From assembly GCA_009926645.1 (NCBI GenBank), contig RFOO01000021.1:1-9835 (forward strand): 9,835 nucleotides of DNA. Reading direction: 5' to 3'. How positions within the stretch are numbered: position 1 is the first letter of the stretch; every line of letters starts with the position of its first letter. The notes under the pieces were generated by a model that saw only the letters and a list, made by a program, of their open reading frames with translations, was not told the origin of the DNA and ran no database searches. The position numbers and the translations under genes were made by a program. Source of the stretch: a bacterium. Its GTDB lineage: Bacteria; Verrucomicrobiota; Verrucomicrobiia; Opitutales; UBA953. Positions 1 through 7,415 of this stretch are shown one piece after another.

Positions 1-810
1 GACGGCCACTCGGCTGGCGGTGAAGCTGGACCTAATCTTGCTGGTGTCGCCAAACGTGGTGATCGTCGTTACTTACTTGAATCGATTGTTCATGCTAACG
101 CCGCTGTTGCATCGGGCTATGGTGCCGTAAATATCGAATTGGTTAATGGAGGTGCTTTGACTGGTACCTTGCTTCAAGACACCGCCAACTTTGTCGATGT
201 GGATGTCGCTGGTAATCGTTGGCGTGTTTCGCGTAGTGATATTAAGTCCATGACGCCTCCTGTGTCAGGTATGCCAGTCTTGGAGAATGCTCTTACTCCA
301 AACGAGGTGCGCGATTTAGTGGCCTGGCTTTCGACCCTCGATAGAGGAGTAGAAAAAGAAAAACTTCCTGATCCTAAGCCTCTCGATATCTCGACAATAA
401 AGCCTGTCGCCTCGGTCGCCTTGGCTTCTAATATTGACCCTTCGGTTATGTCATTGGGCAAAGCTGATTACCAAATGTGTGCAAGCTGTCACGGACCAAA
501 TGGTGAAGGTGGTATTGCACCTCCTCTGGCTAAGTCAAACTGGGTCAACGGACCCGTGGAAAACCTCATTCGCATTCAGTTACGCGGTCTACAAGGGCCG
601 ATTACGGTTTCAGGTAAGGCTTACACTCCACCGATACCGATGATGCCTCTAGCTCAGCAGACTGATGAGCAAATTGCCGCCGTATTAACTTACATCCGCA
701 ATAGTTTTGGTAATTCTGCTTCCGTGGTTAAGCCCGAGGAGGTTAAAGCCCTTCGCGGTGAAGTGGGTAAACCGATGCTGACCGAGGCGGATTTAATCCC
801 TGCCAAATAA
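1..810 (+). CDS. C-type cytochrome / heme-binding protein, 3' end only (5' truncated by window)
   Basis: The reading frame is open from base 1, so this is the C-terminal 269 residues of a longer protein. The fragment starts just after a CxxCH that must lie upstream: it shows DGHSAGGEAGPNL, then a region that ends in an SGMP methionine (about residue 91) and an LVAWLSTLD helix. This resembles the Planctomycete/Verrucomicrobium-type putative heme-binding domain found at the end of large PVC dehydrogenase-like proteins. A second cytochrome c domain follows a short proline-rich linker: the heme site CASCH is at about residues 160-164 (bases 478-492), and the likely axial methionine is in PIPMMPL at about 214-215. 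The protein is expected to be exported and to carry electrons from a periplasmic oxidation. A TTG at 139 is not a credible start because the conserved domain continues upstream of it. The substrate cannot be told without the N-terminal part. A terminator follows at 838. Confidence 0.85.
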   Translation, partial: DGHSAGGEAGPNLAGVAKRGDRRYLLESIVHANAAVASGYGAVNIELVNGGALTGTLLQDTANFVDVDVAGNRWRVSRSDIKSMTPPVSGMPVLENALTPNEVRDLVAWLSTLDRGVEKEKLPDPKPLDISTIKPVASVALASNIDPSVMSLGKADYQMCASCHGPNGEGGIAPPLAKSNWVNGPVENLIRIQLRGLQGPITVSGKAYTPPIPMMPLAQQTDEQIAAVLTYIRNSFGNSASVVKPEEVKALRGEVGKPMLTEADLIPAK

Positions 811-837
811 TCTACTATATAGTTTAGCCAGAATCTC

Positions 838-874
838 AACGAGGGGTGCCACACAATGGCACTCCTCGTTTTTT
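838..874 (+). terminator. Rho-independent terminator of the cytochrome gene
   Basis: A 14-bp stem (AACGAGGGGTGCCA at 838-851 with TGGCACTCCTCGTT at 857-870, one G-T pair) closes a 5-base loop, and the stem runs into a T tract at 869-874. It lies 28 bases after the cytochrome stop. The T tract exists only in the plus direction. The convergent gene on the minus strand has its stop codon inside this tail (873-875). Confidence 0.9.
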
Positions 875-1391
875 AGGGTCTTCGAATGTGGTTAGCCCAA
901 GCCTTCCCAGTTTCATCATAAAATTCAATCCGTTCGATGGCTTGATCGATTTCTTTATCAAGACGGGGAAGGATAATAGCGGATTGCGGATGCATCGTGT
1001 AGGTTTGTTTTGCTCCTCGCGTGATTTGACTGACTACGCGGAGGGAGCGCTGGCGAATCTCACATCTCACAATCGTGATTTCTGTGGCAATAGCGGTATC
1101 CGCATCATCGATGGCAATGACCCATTCTTTGGAAAAGTTGGGCTTGATAGCATTTAATCCATTAAGGGCTGCGGGGTGAAAGTGTTGATCAAATTGAGCT
1201 TCGTTTTCGATAATGAGGTAGCGTGGCCCAAAGGTTTTGCTGACGATAAAAAAACGCTCCAGCTTTTCGCCCTTTAAAACTTTGGTTGATGAAGGCGTGT
1301 TTGATTTAAAATAAAAATAGACGCTGAGGTTGATAAACAGGGCAACAATCGCGAGGCCTGTTGCCCAGATCCAGTGCTTATCGATTTTCAT
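873..1391 (-). CDS. Membrane-anchored protein of unknown function (PrcB-like fold possible)
   Basis: I do not recognise this 172-residue protein with certainty. The N-terminus has a short basic start followed by a single hydrophobic segment (about residues 8-28, rich in aromatic residues). There is no lipobox cysteine, so it is probably an uncleaved signal anchor with the rest outside the cytoplasm. The soluble part contains a stretch of strand-like segments (EWVIAIDDADT, ATEITIVRCEI, SLRVVSQIT) followed by YTMHPQSAIILPR and a helix with EFYDETGKA at the end. This order loosely recalls the small beta-rich PrcB C-terminal domain, a periplasmic protease-associated fold, but the likeness is weak. 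The ATG at 1391 is the first in the frame, and I see no clear Shine-Dalgarno site before it. It converges on the cytochrome gene and lies downstream of the aldolase terminator, so it probably has its own promoter. Confidence 0.65.
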   Translation of the reverse strand: MKIDKHWIWATGLAIVALFINLSVYFYFKSNTPSSTKVLKGEKLERFFIVSKTFGPRYLIIENEAQFDQHFHPAALNGLNAIKPNFSKEWVIAIDDADTAIATEITIVRCEIRQRSLRVVSQITRGAKQTYTMHPQSAIILPRLDKEIDQAIERIEFYDETGKAWANHIRRP

Positions 1392-1471
1392 TGTTCTAGG
1401 TTAGGGAGGTTATTCCTTGGGTCAAGGTGGGGGCCTGAGCCTTGCATAACCTCATTAAGGCTGGTTAAATA

Positions 1472-1499
1472 AAAAAGCCCCAGGGTTCTGGGGCTTTTT
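1472..1499 (-). terminator. Bidirectional rho-independent terminator downstream of fbaB
   Basis: An 11-bp perfect stem (AAAAAGCCCCA at 1472-1482, TGGGGCTTTTT at 1489-1499) closes a 6-base loop. Read on the minus strand it ends in a T6 tract 22 bases after the fbaB stop, which is its main role. It separates the aldolase from the small membrane protein gene and could also stop plus-strand transcripts. Confidence 0.9.
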
Positions 1500-1520
1500 G
1501 TTTGGTAACAGTGCTTCCGT

Positions 1521-2591
1521 TTAAGCAATGGTAACCTCTTTGGAGAGGTAAACATCCTGAATGGTGTGCAGGAGTTTCGCACCTTCTTCAATTGGACGTT
1601 GGAAAGCCTTACGACCCGAGATGAGACCTTGGCCGCCTGCTCGTTTATTAATAACGGCCGTTTTAACGGCTTCAGCGAAGTCATTGCTTCCAGAGGGGCC
1701 ACCTGAGTTAATTAAGCCAATACGACCCATGTAGCAGTTGGCTACTTGATAGCGAGTGAGGTCGATGGGGTGATCGGAACTTAAGTCCGTATACATACGC
1801 TTGTCGATTTTGCCGTAGGATGACTCGGTTTGTTGGATAGCGAGGTAGCCACCATTGTTCTCAGGAAGCTTCTGTTTGATGATATCGGCACAGATGGTTA
1901 CGCCGAGGTGGTTGGCTTGGCCTGTAAGGTCGGCTGCCACGTGATAATCCTTATCTTTCTTGAAAGCGCTATTGCGAGTATAGCACCACAATACAGTCGC
2001 CATGCCTTGCTCGTGGGCCATTTGGAAGGCCTTGGAAACCTCAATAATTTGGCGGTTGGATTCGGCGGAACCGAAGTAGATTGTGGCTCCAATCGCCGCA
2101 CAGCCCATATCGGCGGCTTGTTTGATGGTGCCGTACATAACTTGGTCTCCTACATTAGGGTAGGTGAGCAATTGGTTATGGTTAATCTTTACCATGAAAG
2201 GAATTTTGTGGGCGTAGCGACGCGATACACTGCTCAAGACGCCATAGGTTGAACAAACAGCATTGCAGCCACCTTCGATGGCCAACTTCACGATGTTCTC
2301 ACCGTCGAAATAAATAGGGTTTTTCGCAAATGAGGCACCCGCGGAGTGCTCGATACCCTGGTCAACGGGGAGAATGGATACATACCCAGTGTTTGCGAGA
2401 CGACCAGAACCGTAGAGACGTTGTAAGTTAGCGAGAACCCGATTGTTTCGATCGGAAGCACCGAAAGCGTATTCAACCCAGTCGGCACGAGGGTGATGAA
2501 TTTGGTTTTTATTAATCTTCGGATTGCTGAATCCGAGGAGGGATTCTGCTTCATTGCCGAGAAGTTTTTGGATTTCGCTGTAGTTGCTCAT
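1521..2591 (-). CDS. fbaB: Class I fructose-bisphosphate aldolase (DhnA/FbaB family)
   Basis: The 356-residue product closely follows the E. coli FbaB pattern from end to end, and its length fits the family. It cleaves fructose 1,6-bisphosphate reversibly into dihydroxyacetone phosphate and glyceraldehyde 3-phosphate in the cytoplasm (glycolysis and gluconeogenesis), using a Schiff-base lysine and no metal. Visible landmarks are LPVDQGIEHSAGASF (about 74-88), MVKINHNQLLTYP (about 133-145), ADIIKQKLPENNGGY (about 235-249), YQVANCYMGRIGLINSGG (about 281-298) and the phosphate-binding region KRAGGQGLISGRKAF (about 317-331). The catalytic lysine is probably K239 in the ADIIKQK motif. The start is the ATG at 2591. 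There is no strong Shine-Dalgarno site and no neighbour overlaps it, so it appears to be a single-gene unit ended by the hairpin at 1472-1499. Confidence 0.97.
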   Translation of the reverse strand: MSNYSEIQKLLGNEAESLLGFSNPKINKNQIHHPRADWVEYAFGASDRNNRVLANLQRLYGSGRLANTGYVSILPVDQGIEHSAGASFAKNPIYFDGENIVKLAIEGGCNAVCSTYGVLSSVSRRYAHKIPFMVKINHNQLLTYPNVGDQVMYGTIKQAADMGCAAIGATIYFGSAESNRQIIEVSKAFQMAHEQGMATVLWCYTRNSAFKKDKDYHVAADLTGQANHLGVTICADIIKQKLPENNGGYLAIQQTESSYGKIDKRMYTDLSSDHPIDLTRYQVANCYMGRIGLINSGGPSGSNDFAEAVKTAVINKRAGGQGLISGRKAFQRPIEEGAKLLHTIQDVYLSKEVTIA

Positions 2592-2717
2592 AGTAAGAGT
2601 GTGTCGATACTATCTACAAAAGGTGGATTCTAGGCTTAGGCATCAAGCCATAATTTAGTTTCACCCCGAAAAGGTTTAGGAAGTGGCGTCTCTTGCCTAG
2701 ATTCGGGCTGAACTTGA
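2592..2717. other. Intergenic gap between SulP gene and fbaB
   Basis: The only structure is an imperfect hairpin on either strand: outer arms CCCGAA (2665-2670) and TTCGGG (2702-2707), inner arms TAGGAAG and CTTGCCTA with a one-base bulge. It has no T tract after it on the minus strand, so it is a weak terminator candidate for the transporter gene. The fbaB promoter should also lie here, but I cannot pick a convincing -35/-10 pair. Confidence 0.3.
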
Positions 2718-4577
2718 TTAAATTTGCCAATCTTCCGTTACAGCCGAAGCCGGTTTGGGTAAAACGGGGTGGGGAGCTGTCACAATGTGCAAAACGGCCT
2801 GAGCGTTACCGGTTAACTCTCGAGCTCTTTTCACCGCCTGGGCGAGAGCCAAGGTGGGGTTTGTTTTGTCCCAAGGGATAACATTTTCGTGCCCGATGGT
2901 TTTAACCAGACCCGCTTTTTCAAAAATTCGCATCGTTTCTGGTTTAGCCTCGCAAAGAATAAGATGACGACTGGAGGATTTTAAAGTATTGGCTAAATCT
3001 TGAAGCAATAAAACTCCATTGGCATCCAGATGATGTGCTTCACGGAATTTGAGAATGAGTACTTTTAAATTTGGGTCAGCGGATGCTCTCCGTAGGTGTT
3101 CATGAAAGGCTTGTGTGGCACCGAAATGCAAACTGCCTTCGACGTGTAGAATCGAAATGCCAGTGGTTTTCTGTCCCTTGGGTCGGTGTTTAATTTCTCC
3201 CGTTTCAGAGAAGTCGTATTCTACTACCTCGGGCTCGGAAGTCTTTTTAAGATAAAAAGCGACGGCGATTGCTGTACCAAAAAAGATGGCTACATCGAGG
3301 GGGGCGATGAGAGCGGTTATAAAAGTTGTTAGAAAAACCGCACGATCTTGAAGGCCTGATTTAAGAATCAGTTTTATGGTGGGTAAATTCGCTAATTCGA
3401 TTTCAACTAAAATGACAATGATTGCCAATGAGGCTAGGGGCACAACGGCCACCCAGCTACTGGCTAAGTAGGCACCTGCCAGAATGAAACCGCCACAAAA
3501 GAGAGAAGCGAGTGCGGTGCGTGCACCGCTGGAAATGTTGAGTGCGGAACGGCTAATGGAGCCAGAAGCAGCCATTCCGCCAGTAAAAGCACAAACGAGG
3601 TTAGCCATGCCGAGGCCAAAAACTTCTTGATGGAGATCGGAAGGACGGCCCGTTTTAAGTGCCGATGCACGAGCATTGGCAGTGCCTTCAATCACAATAA
3701 GCACGGCTAGGGCGAGGGCAGGGGAGAATAAAACCGATAGTGTGCGCAAGGAGAAGTCGGGTTGATACAAAGTAGTCGCAGAGCGAGCCGCATCACCGAC
3801 ATACAGCACCAGGGCATGAGTGCTTCCCTGGTTATTAGCCACGTTTTGCGCTAACATTGCGCCGAATGTCGTAATGGCAACCGAACCCAAGATGGCTCGA
3901 CCTGTGCCGTAATTTTTTCGCAAAATATAGTAGGCGATTCCAGTGATAATAGCGAAACCCAACTCGGGGTTGATTAACTGCCGACCCATTTTGATGAGAT
4001 ACCAAAAGACTTCAGGTAAGCTTTCACCTCCATGCTCTCCTGACATGCCCACGGCAAATGGTAACTGCAGGGCAATAACTCTTAATGCCGCTGCGGCGAT
4101 GTATGCGGAAATAACTGTGCGAGGGACGAAATCAACAAAGCCGCTCAATCGAAGCCACGAGGCAATCAGGAGGAAGACTCCCGTCATGAGTATGAGGGTT
4201 GGCAAAGCGGCAACGCGTTGATCGGGCGATACAACGCCCAGCGTAGCAAATGTGCCCAGAAGCATGGCTGCCGAGGCATTGGTTGGGCCGGCGGAGAGAT
4301 TGATGGAGCCTGTGAAGATGGCTGAAATGAGAGCGGCCACACCACAACCCACCAGTCCACACCATACCGGCAACCCTGCTTTCATGGCAAACGCCATCGA
4401 CATAGGGAAAGCGAGGAGGGCAACGTTTAACCCAGCGATTAAATCAGCCTTTAAAGAAGTTTGAGTCGTTTCCGCAAAAGCTCGACGTATTGGGAAAAAT
4501 TGAGGCCTGGGTATTTTACCTAATTGTTGGGCAAATTGGCGAAGGCGAAGAAAAAACGTGGTAGAACTGGAACTCAC
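2718..4577 (-). CDS. SulP family anion transporter with C-terminal STAS domain
   Basis: The 619-residue protein has the SulP layout: a short cytoplasmic N-terminus, a hydrophobic core of many membrane segments (about 42-445), then a cytoplasmic STAS domain (about 472-585). Family landmarks are DLIAGLNVALLAFPMSMAFA at about 45-64, the substrate-site stretch SAGPTNASAAM at about 95-105, the conserved EGTANARA at about 297-304, and MAASGSISRSALN at about 335-347. SulP proteins move sulfate, bicarbonate, dicarboxylates or other anions across the inner membrane. The sequence alone does not fix the substrate, and no sulfate-assimilation or carbonic anhydrase gene lies nearby. In the STAS domain the usual D-[ST]-x-G site reads D518-A-N-G, so the hydroxyl residue is missing. 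The start is a GTG at 4577. It lies 62 bases after the DUF2017-like gene with no clear terminator between, so readthrough from the kinase operon is possible. Confidence 0.93.
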   Translation of the reverse strand: MSSSSTTFFLRLRQFAQQLGKIPRPQFFPIRRAFAETTQTSLKADLIAGLNVALLAFPMSMAFAMKAGLPVWCGLVGCGVAALISAIFTGSINLSAGPTNASAAMLLGTFATLGVVSPDQRVAALPTLILMTGVFLLIASWLRLSGFVDFVPRTVISAYIAAAALRVIALQLPFAVGMSGEHGGESLPEVFWYLIKMGRQLINPELGFAIITGIAYYILRKNYGTGRAILGSVAITTFGAMLAQNVANNQGSTHALVLYVGDAARSATTLYQPDFSLRTLSVLFSPALALAVLIVIEGTANARASALKTGRPSDLHQEVFGLGMANLVCAFTGGMAASGSISRSALNISSGARTALASLFCGGFILAGAYLASSWVAVVPLASLAIIVILVEIELANLPTIKLILKSGLQDRAVFLTTFITALIAPLDVAIFFGTAIAVAFYLKKTSEPEVVEYDFSETGEIKHRPKGQKTTGISILHVEGSLHFGATQAFHEHLRRASADPNLKVLILKFREAHHLDANGVLLLQDLANTLKSSSRHLILCEAKPETMRIFEKAGLVKTIGHENVIPWDKTNPTLALAQAVKRARELTGNAQAVLHIVTAPHPVLPKPASAVTEDWQI

Positions 4578-4639
4578 TTCACTTGTTTTGTCTAAGTGAC
4601 CAAAGCACTCAAACGCTTTTTTCGGAATTGATGAAAAAC

Positions 4640-5092
4640 TTAGGAATCAATCTGTCCGATCAACGATTGCTGTAAAAGTCCAAAACAAGAGTAACACGCC
4701 AAAGCATGGCGTTTTTCATTAGGCAGATTTTCATCATCTAAATCCTCTGCGCCTTCGAGTTGGGAGTCAGGAATATCCGAAAAAACTAATTCTCGAAGAG
4801 CGAATCGAACGGCGGAGAGAGCACGAAGGAAAGCGAGGGATTGAGCTTCGTTCTTTAAGATAATCACGGCAGGGTCCCCTTTGGCATTAGCAAAGGCAGC
4901 AGCCAAGAGGCGGGCCTCTTCTCCCGCTTGTGCCGAGAGACTTTCGGTCCAAAACGAGGCTAATTCAGAATCGCTATCGGGGATTTTGGCACGATTAACC
5001 GAGACTCTAGCCGCCGCTGGGGCAATAAGGCGTAAAAGATCAGTCAGCACATTACGTGCTTCAGCCGTCATGGTTAGTCTGAGTTCAGCCAT
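4640..5092 (-). CDS. DUF2017-like protein, partner gene of clpS
   Basis: This 150-residue soluble protein appears all helical. I base a DUF2017-like call on remote resemblance: the FLRALSAVRFALRE stretch (about 88-101) corresponds to the conserved L-N-D-L-R-L-A-L helix of DUF2017, and CYSCFGLLQQSLIGQI (about 133-148) resembles the family's closing W-L-x-x-L-Q-x-x-L helix. The middle carries an acidic loop (GAEDLDDEN). In Actinobacteria DUF2017 genes sit next to clpS, and the same order holds here. Its function is unknown; a role with ClpS in substrate delivery to the Clp protease is inference from position. The ATG lies inside the end of clpS (8-bp overlap, ATGGCTGA), which implies translational coupling. 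The resemblance is by eye only. Confidence 0.7.
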   Translation of the reverse strand: MAELRLTMTAEARNVLTDLLRLIAPAAARVSVNRAKIPDSDSELASFWTESLSAQAGEEARLLAAAFANAKGDPAVIILKNEAQSLAFLRALSAVRFALRELVFSDIPDSQLEGAEDLDDENLPNEKRHALACYSCFGLLQQSLIGQIDS

Positions 5093-5372
5093 TTTTTTCT
5101 AATTGTGCACTGAGGTGCCATTGTTGGAGTTCGAGAACAATCATTTCTGCTCTCTCCAGTTTACCTGTCCACACAATGGCTCGTCCCTCATTGTGTACTT
5201 TAAGCATATATTTTTTAGCTTGGGTGTGAGAGACACCCAGAACATTGGTTAAAACGATAACTACGTAATCTTGATAATTTACCGGATCATTAAGTACGAC
5301 GACATTCCAATGGGGGCTAACTGAGACAACTTTTTCGGTTCCAATCTCAGGTTTAATTTTAGGTTTGGCCAT
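5085..5372 (-). CDS. clpS: ClpS adaptor protein, actinobacterial-like form
   Basis: The 95-residue protein matches the ClpS core: WNVVVLNDPVNYQDYVV (22-38), AKKYMLKVHNEGRAIVWTG (52-70) and ERAEMIVLELQQW (73-85). ClpS binds the N-domain of ClpA or ClpC and hands over proteins with destabilising N-terminal residues (N-end rule) to the Clp protease. The expected pocket residues N28 and D29 and the histidine H60 are kept. The usual NDD is NDP here, and NYQDYVV replaces the TPMEFVV form, both typical of the actinobacterial-type ClpS. The flexible N-terminus of about 20 residues that reaches into the ATPase is present. The ATG at 5372 lies 14 bp inside the end of the kinase gene, with an AGGAG 12 bases upstream, so translation is likely coupled. 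No clpA, clpC or clpP gene is in the window. Confidence 0.95.
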   Translation of the reverse strand: MAKPKIKPEIGTEKVVSVSPHWNVVVLNDPVNYQDYVVIVLTNVLGVSHTQAKKYMLKVHNEGRAIVWTGKLERAEMIVLELQQWHLSAQLEKNG

Positions 5373-7191
5373 CGGCAGTCAAATCTCCTGAAGAGCGTAA
5401 CGATTCTTCAAGCCTCTGCAAGCCATCGATGAGTTGTTTTGTTCTTTTTATCGCTTGGGGGTCGCGGGGTTTGCGGTCGATTTGACCAGCAAGATGGACC
5501 AGTCTTGTGCAGCCCATCATGCCCAGCATGCCAGAAACCGCATGGGCTTGAAATCGAATATCCTTGGGATCGTTTTTAGCCAAGGCTGTTTGGAGTTTTT
5601 CAATAAAAGAGTGGGAGTACTTAAGAAAAACACGTGCAGCACATTTCAAGTCTTCAGCCTCCTGCTCATCGGCAAGTCGAAGGTTTTTAGTGAACTCATC
5701 ACTATTGTCGGGTAATTCATTGGATTGGCTAACGACCTTGATTTTTTCGACTAAATCAGCGCCACGCAGTGGTTTTACCAAATAGGTTTCAAGACCAGCC
5801 TTTTTACAATTGGCCCGTTGGCCTGGTTCATTCATTCCCGTTAATGCAATCAAGGGGATGGGTTTTCTTTTTAAGCGTTTCTCTTCTCGACGAATGGTTG
5901 TTGCCACCTCGATGCCTCCTAAAAGTGGCATTTGTAAATCTAAAATAACGAGATCAAATTCTTTGATTCGCCAGAGTTCCAAGGCCGCCATCCCGTCGAC
6001 CGTGGCACTGACCTCGTGACCAGCCCGTTTTAACTGTAAAGAAATTAGCTCACGATTTACTTCATTGTCTTCTGCAATCAAGATGCGCAATGAACGCTCC
6101 GTTTTTTCTTTAGGTTTTACGAGAGAAGGTGTGACTTCCGTACTTCGCTTTTTGTCTTCAAGGAGATTGCGTAAGGTTTGAAGATTTACAGGTTTAGGTG
6201 CGACTCGATAGCCGTGAAAAGGGTAATCAAAATCAGTCAACAAAATGATCGAAGTTGAACTGGTTTGAGGTAGTTGTGGAGAAGTGTCTGCGGGGATATC
6301 GATAATGAGGTAGTCGAAATTTTCATTGCCGATGATTTTATTTATCTCCTCGGTGCTAGGGGCGGTTATCACTTTGGCACCCCAGAATTGAAGGCTTTGA
6401 CTCAACCACGGTTGGAGATGGGGGCAGGAGCATTGCAATAGAATCTTCTTTCCTTTCAGGATTTTAGGAGTCGTGGCATGAAGTGGACGAACCGAAGCAC
6501 AATGCAGTTTAACCGTAAAACAAGTGCCTTTGCCGATATCGCTTTCTACGTGAACATCTCCTTCCATCGCTCTGGCCAGAGATTGAACCATTGCTAAGCC
6601 TAGCCCTGAGCCTCCGTAGCATTCAGCCGTGTTTGGTTCCGCTTGAGTGAAAGGTTGAAAGAGGAAGGCCAAACGTTGTTGCGGAATACCAATTCCAGTG
6701 TCTTTGACTTTCATTTCGACTCGATAGCCTGTGGCCGATTCTCGAAAGTTTAAAGAGGCATGAATTGTCCCCTTGGCGGTAAACTTTACGGCGTTGTGTA
6801 AGAGATTGGTAAGAATTCTTTTAAACTTTATTTTGTCTCCCATGACCTGTTCGGGGGCGTCAGCGGGAGTAAATCCTAAGAGTTCGATTCCTTTGGCTCG
6901 TGCCTTGGGATAAAGGGAGGCGAGTGTCTCATGAAAAGCACTCACTGGATCGAAAGCGATTAGCGAGAGTTTGCCCTGTCCCTTTTGGAACTGGGCAAAC
7001 TCAAGGACGTCTTGAACGAGGTTGGATAACTCCTCGGCGCAGGTTTTTATTTTTTGTAAAACCTGGGCTGACTCGGGTGAGTTCAGCGTAGGCATGTTTG
7101 TTTCGCATAAACCTAAAATTGCCTGCACGGGATTTTGAATTTCGTGAGCCAAGTTGGCCGCAATTAAGAAATCAGGATTTTCTTTAGACAT
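5359..7191 (-). CDS. Soluble hybrid sensor histidine kinase (HisKA-HATPase-pseudoREC-REC-Hpt)
   Basis: The 610-residue protein begins almost directly with the H-box NLAHEIQNP (phospho-acceptor H16), so there is no PAS, GAF or membrane sensor domain. An in-frame stop lies about 45 bases upstream, which rules out a longer start. The ATPase domain has the N-box NLLHNAVKFT (N133), DTGIGIP (164-170) and GGSGLGLA (193-200). A first receiver-like domain (about 247-346) lacks the acidic pair (LLQCSC) but keeps D298 and K333. A second receiver (about 368-487) is complete: E374/D375, phospho-acceptor D418 in ILDLQMP, T451, K473. The end (about 515-600) is an Hpt domain with H550 in AHAVSG. In the usual H-x-x-K-G motif the lysine is serine here. 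The architecture is that of ArcB/BarA-type phosphorelay kinases without their sensor part. Its output regulator is not in the window. It overlaps clpS by 14 bp and probably leads a three-gene operon. Confidence 0.93.
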   Translation of the reverse strand: MSKENPDFLIAANLAHEIQNPVQAILGLCETNMPTLNSPESAQVLQKIKTCAEELSNLVQDVLEFAQFQKGQGKLSLIAFDPVSAFHETLASLYPKARAKGIELLGFTPADAPEQVMGDKIKFKRILTNLLHNAVKFTAKGTIHASLNFRESATGYRVEMKVKDTGIGIPQQRLAFLFQPFTQAEPNTAECYGGSGLGLAMVQSLARAMEGDVHVESDIGKGTCFTVKLHCASVRPLHATTPKILKGKKILLQCSCPHLQPWLSQSLQFWGAKVITAPSTEEINKIIGNENFDYLIIDIPADTSPQLPQTSSTSIILLTDFDYPFHGYRVAPKPVNLQTLRNLLEDKKRSTEVTPSLVKPKEKTERSLRILIAEDNEVNRELISLQLKRAGHEVSATVDGMAALELWRIKEFDLVILDLQMPLLGGIEVATTIRREEKRLKRKPIPLIALTGMNEPGQRANCKKAGLETYLVKPLRGADLVEKIKVVSQSNELPDNSDEFTKNLRLADEQEAEDLKCAARVFLKYSHSFIEKLQTALAKNDPKDIRFQAHAVSGMLGMMGCTRLVHLAGQIDRKPRDPQAIKRTKQLIDGLQRLEESLRSSGDLTADGQT

Positions 7192-7415
7192 AGTGGGAAA
7201 AAGAGATCGATTGTTGGCTCATGGAGTCATCCCATTCTCAGCGAACGCTTGAGTGGTGAAATGAGTTATCACGAGTTCCGCCATAGCAGAGCCTCTCCTT
7301 TAAGTAGTGAATCGATTTTTGGATAGAAAAATCTTACTGAGGTATTTCCTTTATAGAATTTTTCTAATAAAAATGTTCACTTTTAGGCGAATGGGGTTAG
7401 ATTCGGTTTAAATAT
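7192..7415. other. Divergent intergenic gap upstream of the kinase and the pore-like gene
   Basis: This region must hold promoters for both directions, but I find no convincing -35/-10 pair. The only structure seen is a 9-bp inverted repeat, TAGAAAAAT at 7324-7332 and ATTTTTCTA at 7358-7366, with 25 bases between the arms. It could be a regulatory site for the plus-strand gene, but in AT-rich DNA this may arise by chance. Confidence 0.3.

Noticed and set aside
139..141. TTG as a start of the cytochrome gene
   Set aside because: The frame is open to base 1, and the conserved heme-domain sequence continues upstream, so this is an internal codon.
1830..2252. Plus-strand 140-residue frame inside fbaB
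   Set aside because: It lies wholly antisense to a clear aldolase gene, and its translation looks like no family.
2693..2881. Small plus-strand frame at the 3' end of the transporter gene
   Set aside because: Most of it is antisense to the transporter's C-terminus; no ribosome site, no recognisable sequence.
4603..4620. Hairpin AAAGC/GCTTT followed by T tract between the transporter and the DUF2017-like gene
   Set aside because: The stem has only 5 bp, and the T tract is on the plus strand, opposite to both flanking genes.
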